Positions 54,196 through 64,000 of a stretch of DNA of 64,000 bases are shown one piece after another (the stretch's first letter is position 1; the number at the start of each line of letters is the position of its first letter). A program made the translations under genes and the position numbers. The notes beneath the pieces were generated by a model. It was not told the origin of the DNA, made no database searches, and was given only the letters and a program-made list of their open reading frames with translations. The DNA comes from Mycoplasmopsis bovis PG45 (GTDB lineage Bacteria > Bacillota_I > Bacilli_A > Mycoplasmatales > Metamycoplasmataceae). Location: positions 124,001 through 188,000 of the forward strand of contig NC_014760.1 in the NCBI RefSeq assembly GCF_000183385.1, given 5' to 3'.

Positions 54196-54226
54196 AAAAA
54201 AGCAAACAGCGCTGTTTGCTTTTTTC
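54196..54226. terminator. Bidirectional terminator between pyk and a convergent lipoprotein gene
   Basis: AAAAAAGCAAACAGC and GCTGTTTGCTTTTTT form a perfect 30-bp inverted repeat with no spacer. Confidence 0.9.
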
Positions 54227-54237
54227 TTTATGTTTTT

Positions 54238-55218
54238 CTATTTTACTGTGCCAAAATTAGCGTTAAATGGGATTGAATTATCGCTGTCTTTAACAATTAT
54301 TGTCATCCTTTTCCCCGATTCAGGATGTTCATTTTTGTGACTTTGTGGCGATAATGAAATAAAGGATGCAAACTTTTTGTAATAATCATGATTTTTAATA
54401 AATTCAATAACATCTTCATAGGTTTGCCCTTTATAGAAATAATTTTTTATAATATCTCATAAAGCTTGTAAAGCATTTCATGCTGTTTGAGCATCAAGTG
54501 TGTCAGAATCAAAAACTGGCGGACGCACAGGTGTATTAGAATGGTTTGGATTTTCAGATTTTTCAACAATATTTTCGATTTCAAGCTTCGTGTCTCTATA
54601 CATATTGCTTAATTTCAATAATAAATTTGAAAGATCTCGTCTAACTTTTTCATCAAAAATTTCCAAACTTTTTTCTAAATTACTAATTTCTTTGCTATAT
54701 TCTTCCATCTTCATAATTACATTATGATAAACCATATTGAAATTTTCTTTGTTTATTTTGGCGCCGGAATTAATATCAACAGTTGACTGAACATCTTTTT
54801 TTGTATTGCTTATTTTTTCTGTTAGCTCTTTTAGTTTTGATTCAAAATATGTTTTATTGTCTAATCCAGGAGCTATTTCATTTTGCGACTTAATACTATA
54901 ATTAATAACTATTTCTCCAGTATATAGCGCGCTATTTTCATTAGCTTTTACAATAACTTTATTTTCCTTCTCATCTATTTTAAAGGCTAATTCGTCAATT
55001 TTTAGATTAGGATTTTTAACACTTAGTGCACTTTTAATGCTATCTAAATCTTTTCTAGGCAATTCTCCTAATTCAGTTGTCTTAATAGCAGAGTGAAGAG
55101 ATTGCTTAGTATTTTCTTTGCTTTGACTATTAGTATCTACGCACTTAGCCGCTAAAAGCGGAAGGAATACAATAGAAGCTAAGCCACTTCCTATTGGAAT
55201 TAAACTAATTTTTTTCAT
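54238..55218 (-). CDS. Prolipoprotein, 326 aa
   Basis: Start ATG 55218 is behind AGAGGTTA; a further in-frame ATG at 55260 would precede the signal peptide and is rejected. The lipobox is LLAAKC (Cys26). The central 100 residues are charged and helical (KLKELTEKISNTKKDVQST), probably coiled coil. After two TGA Trp codons it continues to AWNALQALWDIIKNYFYKG and TAG. Residues 60-110 (LPRKDLDSIKSALSVKNPNL) resemble short repeat domains of mycoplasma variable lipoproteins. Function unknown. Confidence 0.82.
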
Positions 55219-55384
55219 ATTAACCTCTATATCTATTAATATAAAAATTATAAAAAACAATGCTTTATTAATTCAAAAAAGGAAATAATTCAGTTATCTT
55301 GAAAATAAAACTACTATAAATTGATATGAATTAATCTAAATTTATTATATTAATTGCACAAATTTTATAAATTCTTATAAAAAT

Positions 55385-55411
55385 TTAGCAAAAAAAGAGT
55401 TAGAGTGCTAA
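55385..55411 (+). promoter_or_regulatory. Degenerate CIRCE operator (HrcA site) upstream of dnaK
   Basis: TTAGCAAAA, 9 bp, GAGTGCTAA. The right arm matches the CIRCE consensus exactly and the left arm matches 6 of 9 positions. It lies 59 bp before the dnaK ATG. This predicts heat-shock control by HrcA, whose gene is not in the window. Confidence 0.7.
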
Positions 55412-55457
55412 ATTGTATGCTAAAATAATTATGTTATGAATGTATTATACGCATTGA

Positions 55458-57248
<1,791 letters not shown>

Positions 57249-57255
57249 GAAAGTC

Positions 57256-57286
57256 AAAAAATAGCACAGTAAAAGTGCTATTTTTC
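57256..57286 (+). terminator. Terminator after dnaK
   Basis: AAAATAGCAC and GTGCTATTTT pair around a 7-base loop, ending in a T run; usable from both sides. Confidence 0.85.
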
Positions 57287-57328
57287 TAATAATGCTATAA
57301 AACAGCATATATAGCAAATTCATCATTA

Positions 57329-58612
57329 CTATAAATTTTGCTTAATAAACTCTTTTATTTCAAATAATGCTCTATCAGAAAGTTTCTTTTTGCCTTCGTT
57401 ATTGTACGGAACTAAATGTATGTCTTCTACTAATCCTCAGTTGGCTTCCATAGGTTGGAAATCTGCTTTATTGGCTTTTAATACATAATTGCATAAACTA
57501 CCAATAACAGTTTTGTTATTAGGAATTGCCTTAGGTAAATTCATTAAGTATCTATCAACATTAATGGCACATATGATAGCACTAGCACTAGCTTCTAAAT
57601 ATCCATCAGTCCCAGTAAGTTGGCCAACAAAAAATATGTTTGGTTTAGATTTTAGACTAAAATTATCATCTAATACATTTGCAGAATTTATATAGTCATT
57701 TTTATGCATGACTCCATATCTTAATATTGATGAATTCCTTAGTGCTGGTATAGATTTTATAATTTCATTTTGCCAAGGAATTTTTATGTTTGTTTGAAAA
57801 TTTACAATCCTTAGTAAATTTTCATTATACTCATCTTGTTTTAGTGAAATTACCGCATAAAAATCATTACTTTCAATTAATTCATCTGTTGAAAGAAGAT
57901 TTTTTAGCTCTTTTTTGCCTTTATATGCAATAGTTTCAATTGAACTAAAGCCATGATTATGCACTAATGCAATTTCATTAGGCAAAGGTGAAATAAAGAT
58001 CTCAGCATTAATGATTAGGCTATATAAATGTTCAAATTCAGCTTTGTTTAAGAAACAATAAAATAACTTATCATCATTATTGCTCTTTTGTACATAATCC
58101 CAATTTATAGTGCTTTTAAAAATTATAGGTTGAACTTGATCAAAGTAATTAAAGTTAGATTCGCCAACTAATTTTTTAATTTCTTTTTCTAAAGCAGGGC
58201 TACTTAGCGGCCCTGTTGCAATAATAGTAGGAATTGAATCATCAATTTCTATATATTCTTTTTCTATTATTTTAAGGTTTTTATGACTCTTTAAATAATT
58301 AGTAATATATTCTTGGAATTTATTCCTATCAACTAATAATGGTTCAGTAGCAACACTAGCGTAATCTGCAACTTTGATTATAAATGAATCTAGTAGTCTC
58401 ATTTCTTGTTTTAGCACCCCTTTGGCACTAGTTATTTCATTAGAGTGAAAAGAGTCAGAGTAGGCTAGATTAGCAAATAAATCATTAGTTTGAATAGCAT
58501 TCTTTTTTATTGATTTTACTTCAAATAGCTCAACTAAATAATTACGTTTAAGTAATTGATAACACACTTCGGAGCCAGAAATTCCTGCCCCAATAACTCT
58601 TATTTTTTTCAT
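57329..58612 (-). CDS. trmFO: Folate-dependent tRNA (uracil-54-C5)-methyltransferase TrmFO
   Basis: 427 aa. It makes ribothymidine 54 in tRNA using methylene-THF and FADH2. The FAD-binding motif is VIGAGISGSEVCYQLLKR at the N-terminus. Further matches are SDSFHSNEITSAKGVLKQEM and the C-terminal FVGQLTGTDGYLEASASA. After ORF-like residue 391 it reads a TGA Trp and continues WGLVEDIHLVPYNNEGKKK to TAG. SD AAGGAGC precedes the ATG. It uses the one-carbon pool served by FolD. Confidence 0.93.
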
Positions 58613-58770
58613 TTATGCTCCTTGACAAATATCGCACCGTGCGCAATTAATAGTATAAAATAGGCCTAAAAGTCAACAAAATGTGCAAAAAACTTTCACA
58701 ATATTCCAAATATACACCGATCGTATATACTAATTAAGGTTATTTATTAATAGGAGATTTTATTACATAA

Positions 58771-59154
58771 ATGTCAAAATCATTAGGTTCTTCAGTTTTA
58801 AGTGGAAGTAGCATTTCAACTGTTGCAGGCAACGGTATGACAGCTTTAGGTGCTGTAGGTTTAGTATTAGCATTACTAAGTGTTATCTTATTAACAGTTG
58901 TAGTATTAAAGTTCAAAGACAAATTTTCTAATAAGGTGAATATTGCATTTCCTGCAGCAGGATACTTACTTGGTTTACTAGGAATAATACTAGCAGCAGT
59001 TGCTATTAGCAAAAACGTAAATCCAGGCTTAGGCGATCTAGCTAGCGACCCAGTAGTTGTGATTAAAGGAACAGCAGCTTCAGGATTAGTGTTTGGCGTT
59101 TTATCCGCAGTAGTAACAATTGTTGCATTTATTAAATTCAAAAAACAACAATAG
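58771..59154 (+). CDS. Small hydrophobic membrane protein, 127 aa
   Basis: Three hydrophobic helices at about residues 24-46 (MTALGAVGLVLALLSVILL), 57-79 (AAGYLLGLLGIILAAVAI) and 101-121 (AASGLVFGVLSAVVTIVAF), with a Ser/Gly-rich N-terminus and a basic KFKKQQ end. AGGAG (58752-58756) is 14 bp from the ATG, unusually far, but a stop codon directly before the ATG excludes an earlier start. No family is recognised. It is a single gene with its own terminator. Confidence 0.75.
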   Translation: MSKSLGSSVLSGSSISTVAGNGMTALGAVGLVLALLSVILLTVVVLKFKDKFSNKVNIAFPAAGYLLGLLGIILAAVAISKNVNPGLGDLASDPVVVIKGTAASGLVFGVLSAVVTIVAFIKFKKQQ

Positions 59155-59164
59155 CAATAATATT

Positions 59165-59206
59165 AAATGATCCTAATCTTATAGATGGTCCACAGGATCA
59201 TTTTTT
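59165..59206 (+). terminator. Terminator after the 127-aa membrane protein
   Basis: AAATGATCCT and AGGATCATTT pair across a 19-base loop, followed by a T run. Confidence 0.8.
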
Positions 59207-59252
59207 ATTTTTTTAAATGTCACCAAAATGTTTTTATTAAGTAATTTTAAAA

Positions 59253-59275
59253 TTTCCTAGCAAAAAGCTAGGAAA
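59253..59275 (-). terminator. Terminator after D-lactate dehydrogenase gene
   Basis: TTTCCTAGC and GCTAGGAAA form a perfect 9-bp stem with a 5-base loop. On the minus strand it is followed by TTTTAAAATT, a weak T run. Confidence 0.65.
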
Positions 59276-59292
59276 TTAATTGCTTTAACAAA

Positions 59293-60282
59293 TTATAGTT
59301 TGTTTTTGCAATCACCAGTTTCAACGTATTCTTTTAAGTTATCTAATGAAATTTCAAGCATATTTGTTGCAGCTTCTTGTGTATATCAACCAATATGTGG
59401 AGACATAATAACACGTGGTCATAGGTCTAGTAATTCAGCAATAACAGGGTCATCGATTTTGTCAAAAGTTTTAAATAAGTATTCTTTTTCGTTGTTGAAA
59501 ACATCAATAGCAGCACCAGCAAGTTTGCCACTCTTAACTGCATCTAAAATTGCTTTTTCATCTTGAATTTGGCCTCTAGAAGTATTAACTAAGATAGCAC
59601 CATCTTTCATTTTGCTTAGCAGTTCAGCATTAACTAATTTGTCATTTTGCCCCTTGATATATGGCATATGCAAGGTCACGATGTCAGCTTGTTTTAGTCC
59701 CTCATCAAGTGAAACATATTCAATAACATCTGATAATGCTTTATTAGGCATAAGGTCATAACCTAATACTTTGGCACCAAAGCTCTTAAACATTTTAGCT
59801 GATTCATAACCAATTTTACCTGTACCCATAATAAGTACTGTACTTGATCTTAATTCTTTTGCAAAACCAAAGTCATCTACTGTAAAGTCTTTTTTGTGTG
59901 CTTTGTAGCCAAAGTGTAGTGATCTTCTTGATAATTGGTGTGCATATGAGAATGCTAATTCAGCTATAGCTGTTGGTGAGTATGATGGCACACGAGCCAT
60001 TTTAATTCCTAATTCATGACCTGCAGCTAAGTCCATGTGGTCAAAGCCTGCTGTTCTAGTGAATACATAGTTGATTCCTTTTGCTTTAAGCAATTCTAAA
60101 ATTTCACGATTTACAACATCATTTTCTCTAACAACAACACAGTCCATACCATCAACTAAGTGTATACGTTCTTTAGAAATAACTTCAGTAACAGCTGTAA
60201 GTTTTAAGTCTTTATATTTTTCTTTGACTTTTTCAAAAATAGGAAATTCTACTTCTTTAATGCCAAAAAATATAACGTTCAT
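59293..60282 (-). CDS. ldhD: D-lactate dehydrogenase (D-2-hydroxyacid dehydrogenase family)
   Basis: 329 aa with TGA Trp codons; normal family length. It reduces pyruvate to D-lactate with NADH. The NAD-binding loop is [17 protein letters not shown]. Substrate and catalytic residues lie in [10 protein letters not shown] (Arg), the following Asp/Glu region [11 protein letters not shown], and His in MSPHIGWYT. SD GGGAG precedes the ATG, and a leader hairpin lies at 60295-60322. It could be another D-2-hydroxyacid dehydrogenase, but length and motifs favour lactate. Confidence 0.9.
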
Positions 60283-60689
60283 ATAACTCCCTGGTGTTAG
60301 GAACCAAATATGGCTCCTAACAAAAATAAATAGACAAATTGATAATTTCTTATCAATTAAATTATACCTTTTATTGATTTACAGGGTGTTATAGGGCTTA
60401 TATAAAGCAAAGAAAATTTGATTTACAAATAATTATCAATAAAACACAAAATAATTGAATATGGCTGTTTTATAATGGTAGAAGTGTTAATAGTGCATTA
60501 TAAAATTACAGTTATAAGAAACAATATTTTCAATAAATTATGTTAATTATGTGAAAAAGTCAGCAATTTTGCCATATTTGTTCCATAGATAAAATGTTTT
60601 AAATAACTAAGCAAAAATATCTTTTCTGAAATATCAAAATAAGATAAATACTAAATTTGATTTGTTTGACTTCTCAATAACTTTATCAT
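60283..60689. other. Gene-free interval upstream of ldhD
   Basis: About 400 bp of AT-rich sequence. Apart from an inverted repeat at 60295-60322 (TGTTAGGA/TCCTAACA) just upstream of the ldhD SD, I see no gene. Only short ORFs of 20 or so codons are present and none has support. Confidence 0.5.
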
Positions 60690-61490
60690 TTATTCATTTA
60701 TAAATTTTTCAATTATGTTATTAAGTAAATAACTTTTTTCTTTATACACCATATGCGCAGAATCTTTTATTACTTCTATTTTGGCATTGGGGATTATTTT
60801 ATTAAAATAAATTTTACTCATTTCACAATCTATAAGCTTGTCACTATCAGCTAAGACTATTAAAGTCGGAATTTTTACCAACAAGTATGCTTGCTCTATT
60901 TCATTGTGAATTTTATTACTTGTTAATTCCTTGTCGAGAGTTTTAACCCACTCATTATTGTAATAATTTGTATTAAATTTTAACTTAGCCGCAGAGACTC
61001 AGTTACTATCGTTTTGTAACGATTCTCAGTTATAGTAAATTAAAGGGATAAAGTTATTTAGATATTCTTCAAAATTTGAAGGCAGATATTTTTTATCTTT
61101 TCATACTTCTAAATTTAATTGTGTTTTATTGATTGGTGTTATTAAAATTAATCTTTTAAATAACTCTGGCTTTGTTTTATAGGCTAATACAGCAGTTGCC
61201 GCTCCCATTGATTTACCTATAAGAGTAATATTTTTAATATTATTTTTGGTAATAAATTCTATCAATAATTTAGCATAATAAATCACTGAAATTTTATGAT
61301 TTTTAACAGGCTTAGTTAAGTTAGAACCTGGGAATTGCAGAGCATAATAATTAAATTTTTGATGCTGGCTAGAAAAGAACTCTAGTGCTGGATATTTTGA
61401 ATTAAAACCATGGCAAAAAATGATATTTTGCTCACTATTATTGTCTTTAAAGTAATATGAATAGTCATAAATAATTTCCGATTTAGACAT
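60690..61490 (-). CDS. Alpha/beta hydrolase
   Basis: 266 aa with several TGA Trp codons. The nucleophile elbow is GKSMGA (Gly-x-Ser-x-Gly), preceded by an oxyanion segment IIFCHGFNSKYPA. The Asp is in VLADSDKLID and the His in DSAHMVYKE, completing a Ser-Asp-His triad. It is probably a cytoplasmic esterase or lipase-like enzyme; the substrate is unknown. On the minus strand TATAAT (61498-61503) ends 7 bp before the ATG and no SD is present, so translation is probably leaderless. Confidence 0.82.
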
Positions 61491-61717
61491 TAATAATATT
61501 ATACAACCCGCAAACTTTTAAAATTAACTCTTTAATATTAGACAGAGATGAGTTTGTTGTATATAAATATGCTGACCTTACAAAAGACTCGACTTTATGA
61601 TACTATCCAAATAAAACGATAAACAAAAATAGTATAAAAGCGCACAACTTAAATACTGAGCAAACTTATGAAAGACTAAGAATTAAAGAAGCACGAATAT
61701 ATGAAGTCTTTAAATAA
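61487..61717 (+). pseudogene. C-terminal remnant of an unidentified gene
   Basis: A frame open for 76 codons with no internal start codon, reading LDRDEFVVYKYADLTKDSTL and further on TEQTYERLRIKEARIYEVFK before TAA, with one TGA Trp. The composition is protein-like and there is no ATG, so it looks like the tail of a decayed gene. It overlaps the promoter of the minus-strand hydrolase. Family not recognised. Confidence 0.45.
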
Positions 61718-61740
61718 AAAAGCACTATTGTTGTGCTTTA
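61716..61740 (+). terminator. Possible terminator after the gene remnant
   Basis: AAAGCAC and GTGCTTT pair around TATTGTT right after the TAA of the remnant, supporting the view that this was once a real gene end. Confidence 0.5.
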
Positions 61741-61990
61741 GGTGTTGCTTTTAAGTACATTAATTCGATTGAACTGTTAACAATAAAACCAGCTGAAGTT
61801 ATAAATAACAATGAACTGTAGTAAAAAGCCATTTAAGATGTGAATAAACTTATGCTATGATGGCAAACCTTATCATAACGACAACTCTCCATATGTTTAT
61901 GCCTGAAATTACAGCAGAGACATATTACAAAATAATTTTAAAGCAGCATATTGTGCTGATGAAGATGGGGAGTTCTATTTGCTAATATAA
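61739..61990 (+). pseudogene. Two adjacent protein-like ORF fragments, probably decayed
   Basis: A first frame reads GVAFKYINSIELLTIKPAEV and ends in a stop near 61822. A second frame, from ATG 61811 to TAA 61990 (59 aa, two TGA Trp), reads CYDGKPYHNDNSPYVYAWNY and then DILQNNFKAAYCADEDGEFY. Neither has an SD. They may be pieces of one frameshifted gene. I recognise no family. They lie next to an IS30-like element, consistent with local decay. Confidence 0.35.
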
Positions 61991-62065
61991 ATTTCTATTG
62001 ACGACTGATAAATAAATTTAGTAGCTAAAATCAGCATTTATTTTTTGTTTATTCATTAACAAAGC

Positions 62066-62099
62066 AAAAAGCACCACAAGTTAACTTGCGGCGCTTTTT
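62066..62099 (+). terminator. Strong hairpin upstream of the IS30-like element
   Basis: AAAAAGCACCACAAGTT pairs with AACTTGCGGCGCTTTTT (15 of 17 pairs plus two G-U type), ending in a T run. It probably terminated the decayed gene to its left. Confidence 0.65.
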
Positions 62100-62116
62100 G
62101 TTGCCTTTTGTTAAAA

Positions 62117-63453
62117 TTTGAGTATCTAAATTAAAAAAAGAAAGGCTTTTACATTATATATGATTAGCAATGACAAAAATACTAGTTATTCAACTGACCT
62201 ATGCTTGCTTAAAAAGAAATTAAATGTGCACGGCAAGTACAAGTTTAATTATGTACATTATGTAATTGATGAAACGAATTGAGATGAAATATTGACCAAG
62301 TCAAATCACAAAACCAATAAAAATAACATTAGCCCGTTGAGACTTAAAGAAATTCTTGAAAGGCTAATTGCTGGCTATGATATGAAAACTGTTTCTAATA
62401 TTGTGGGGTTTAAATCAAGATCAATTTATAACTTATTTGACAGAATTACAATTGAAACAAAGCGTGGCTATGCTAAATATCAAAAGAAATGTAAATTGTG
62501 TGGTATGGACTTAAAAGGCAAAACAGTATATGTAATTAGTGCTCTCAAATTTTTGAATTTAATTGAAACAAGACATGATTCAAAAAAATTAGAAAACAAT
62601 TCTAAATTGCTTATGAAATACATTGACATTTTTAAGTTTTACAAACAGTTACTGTACTTTTATTTGAAGAATAGAAATAGTTTTAACTTAGATAGTAAAG
62701 CTGTTAAACAGTCTGTGGCAAGCATTATTTTTAAATACATAAGAGAACTAGAAGCACAGGGAAAACTTCAAAATTCATATATTCCATCAGTTCAAAACTT
62801 TTACCGTATATTGGCTAAACATAGTGCTTTTGGTCTAAAATTAGATATTCTTCCATATAAATCAAACGGCAAATATGGAAGCAGAACAACAGTAAAGCAT
62901 GAGACAAAGAAAAAGACAATAGGCAAACTTATTACTGAACGTCCAGAATCAGTTAATTTAAGGTTAAATGACAATGATTATGAAATGGACACTGTAATTG
63001 GTTTAAGATCTGACAATTATTGCATTCTTACATTAATCAACAGAAAATCTAGAATGTTTTATTGCGCGCTCTCTAGAAGAAATGCAAAAGCAATAAAAGA
63101 AAATTTGGAGAAATTGATTAAGGACAATAATCTTGTTATTGACACATTAACTATTGATAATGGAAGTGAAAATTACAAACTTCCAGAGATAGAATCAATC
63201 AAAGAAATTTTCCATTGTCATCCTTATTCATCATCAGAAAAAGGTAGCATTGAAAATGCTCACAGGCTTTTAAGAAGATACATTCCAAAGGGAAAATCTA
63301 TAGATAAATATGTTGGTCAAGATCTAAAACCAATAGCCGATTTTATAAATTCACATCCAAGAATTTATAAAGGTGTCTCAGGCTTTAAATGCGCTAAGCA
63401 AATGCAATAAAAATTAACATCAACACAAAATTTTGCACTTTTGAGTACTCAAA
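62117..63453 (+). mobile_element. IS30-like insertion sequence (ends tentative)
   Basis: Surrounds an intact IS30-type transposase. TTTGAGTA at 62117-62124 is repeated inverted as TACTCAAA at 63446-63453 with weak similarity extending inward, so these may be the terminal inverted repeats. No clear target duplication was found, so the boundaries are provisional. Confidence 0.5.
62160..63410 (+). CDS. IS30-family transposase
   Basis: 416 aa with one TGA Trp. The N-terminal helix-turn-helix region is ILERLIAGYDMKTVSNIVGF. The DDE core is visible as YEMDTVIGLR, LTIDNGSEN and GSIENAHRLLRRYIPKG, the typical D-D-(33)E context of IS30. The frame is intact. I used ATG 62160; a later TTG at 62292 would remove about 44 residues. 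No SD is seen. Confidence 0.88.
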
Positions 63454-63649
63454 AGTATCTTTTCTTTATTCTTTTTTTATGCTTTAGGCCATTTTCTTGT
63501 CAGAACCACCAAAAATTGGTATTATTTTTCCAATACTCAAATTAGGTGCTTTTTAATTTAAGAATTTATAATTTATTTTTTGTTAACTTATGCAAGCAAA
63601 TGACCAATTAATACCTTTTGTTTTGCCTATAATTCTATAAAACAGGCTA

Positions 63650-63676
63650 ATAATAAAAGTAGCTAAATTTTGCTAC
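63650..63676 (-). terminator. Terminator after the partial nuclease-like gene
   Basis: On the minus strand GTAGC and GCTAC pair around an 8-base loop, followed by TTTTATTATT. Confidence 0.55.
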
Positions 63677-63693
63677 CCCCTATTAAAAACAAG

Positions 63694-64000
63694 TTAATTA
63701 GCATTTTTTATTACAATTTCAAAAAAATTGCTTAATTCTGAAAGCTCAGTGTGCTGTTTATTTTCAGTAAGAATATCATTTATTTCACTAATAGAACTAT
63801 AACCGCTATAGTGAACTCTTGTAGCTGAGCCCTTATTTTTTGCTTTTTTTAATTTAACTAGAAGCAATGTCATATCCTTATTTTGATTTTCGCTATCTAT
63901 GTATGACATATATTTATGATATGCATCAATTAGTTGATTGCTTTTTTCTTCATTTATGTCATTGTCACTCTTAACTTCTATATAAAAATCATGAATTGTT
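63694..64000 (-). CDS. C-terminal part of a probable PD-(D/E)XK nuclease-like protein
   Basis: 102 codons run in from the window edge on the minus strand and end at TAA 63694-63696. The visible start reads IHDFYIEVKSDNDINEEKSN; FYIEVK fits the (D/E)-x-K part of restriction-type nucleases. It continues with LIDAYHKYMSYIDSEN and a hydrophobic strand TLLLVKLKKA. An in-frame ATG at 63909 is probably internal. The missing N-terminal half prevents a firm call; a restriction endonuclease or defence nuclease is possible. Confidence 0.45.
   Translation of the reverse strand, partial: TIHDFYIEVKSDNDINEEKSNQLIDAYHKYMSYIDSENQNKDMTLLLVKLKKAKNKGSATRVHYSGYSSISEINDILTENKQHTELSELSNFFEIVIKNAN

Noticed and set aside
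60540-60602. Short ORF of 20 codons with a CxxC-like pair
   Set aside because: Too short, no SD, not protein-like around it, and no supporting context.
63440-63453. Palindrome CTTTTGAGTACTCAAAAG as a terminator of the IS30-like transposase
   Set aside because: It has no adjacent T run of clear strength and overlaps the likely terminal inverted repeat, so it was treated as part of the element end.
63480-63560. Minus-strand 20-codon frame ending GGSDKKMA
   Set aside because: A stop lies directly upstream and there is no start codon; possibly a tiny remnant but without enough evidence.

Overview
The window is from a mollicute (Mycoplasma sensu lato). It is very AT-rich, and almost every recognisable gene reads through in-frame TGA codons as tryptophan (genetic code 4), so all coordinates below were assembled on that basis. 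Gene content (opp operon, phosphoketolase, pta-ackA, D-lactate dehydrogenase, many prolipoproteins, DUF285 repeat proteins, IS1634-like and IS30-like elements) fits the hominis-group mycoplasmas, such as the bovis/agalactiae cluster. The species assignment is inference.

Layout. 1-8.7 kb: end of an oligopeptide ABC operon (oppC, oppD, oppF), a prolipoprotein, two membrane proteins (one YitT-like) and a transglutaminase-like lipoprotein. 8.8-11.8 kb: rpiB, then divergently a peptidase-C39 peptide exporter overlapping a tiny membrane-fusion-like protein. 11.8-16.7 kb: ybeY-cdd-era, an M24 aminopeptidase, proS and a small hypothetical gene. 16.8-22 kb: a DUF3137-like/LemA pair and phosphoketolase. 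22-29.1 kb: pepF (minus), then potABCD preceded by a possible small ORF and attenuator. 29.3-32.7 kb: rpmF, an EzrA-like protein, thiI and a tail-anchored protein.

32.7-41.2 kb is the accessory heart of the window: three minus-strand DUF285 (25-residue repeat) surface lipoprotein genes. Each has a poly-G tract inside its signal peptide (9, 10 and 12 G). Frame arithmetic shows the ORF closes only when G count is 2 modulo 3, so all three are OFF as assembled. The first gene also carries two IS1634-like insertions with 6-bp target duplications, and the other two are a 1750-bp tandem duplication differing by one SNP plus tract length. tmRNA (minus) follows.

41.9-55 kb: an OppF paralogue whose ATPase motifs are all degraded, then valS-folD, pta-ackA-coaD-engB, a membrane-anchored protein, pyk and a lipoprotein. 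55-61.5 kb: dnaK behind a degenerate CIRCE element, trmFO, a small hydrophobic protein, D-lactate dehydrogenase and an alpha/beta hydrolase. 61.5-64 kb: decayed gene fragments, an IS30-like element and the end of a probable PD-(D/E)XK nuclease.

The metabolic genes make a coherent set: phosphoketolase yields acetyl-phosphate, which Pta/AckA convert with ATP formation, while Pyk and LdhD handle pyruvate. Opp, Pot, PepF and the M24 peptidase supply amino acids and polyamines. No tool was run; family assignments rest on motifs read by eye.
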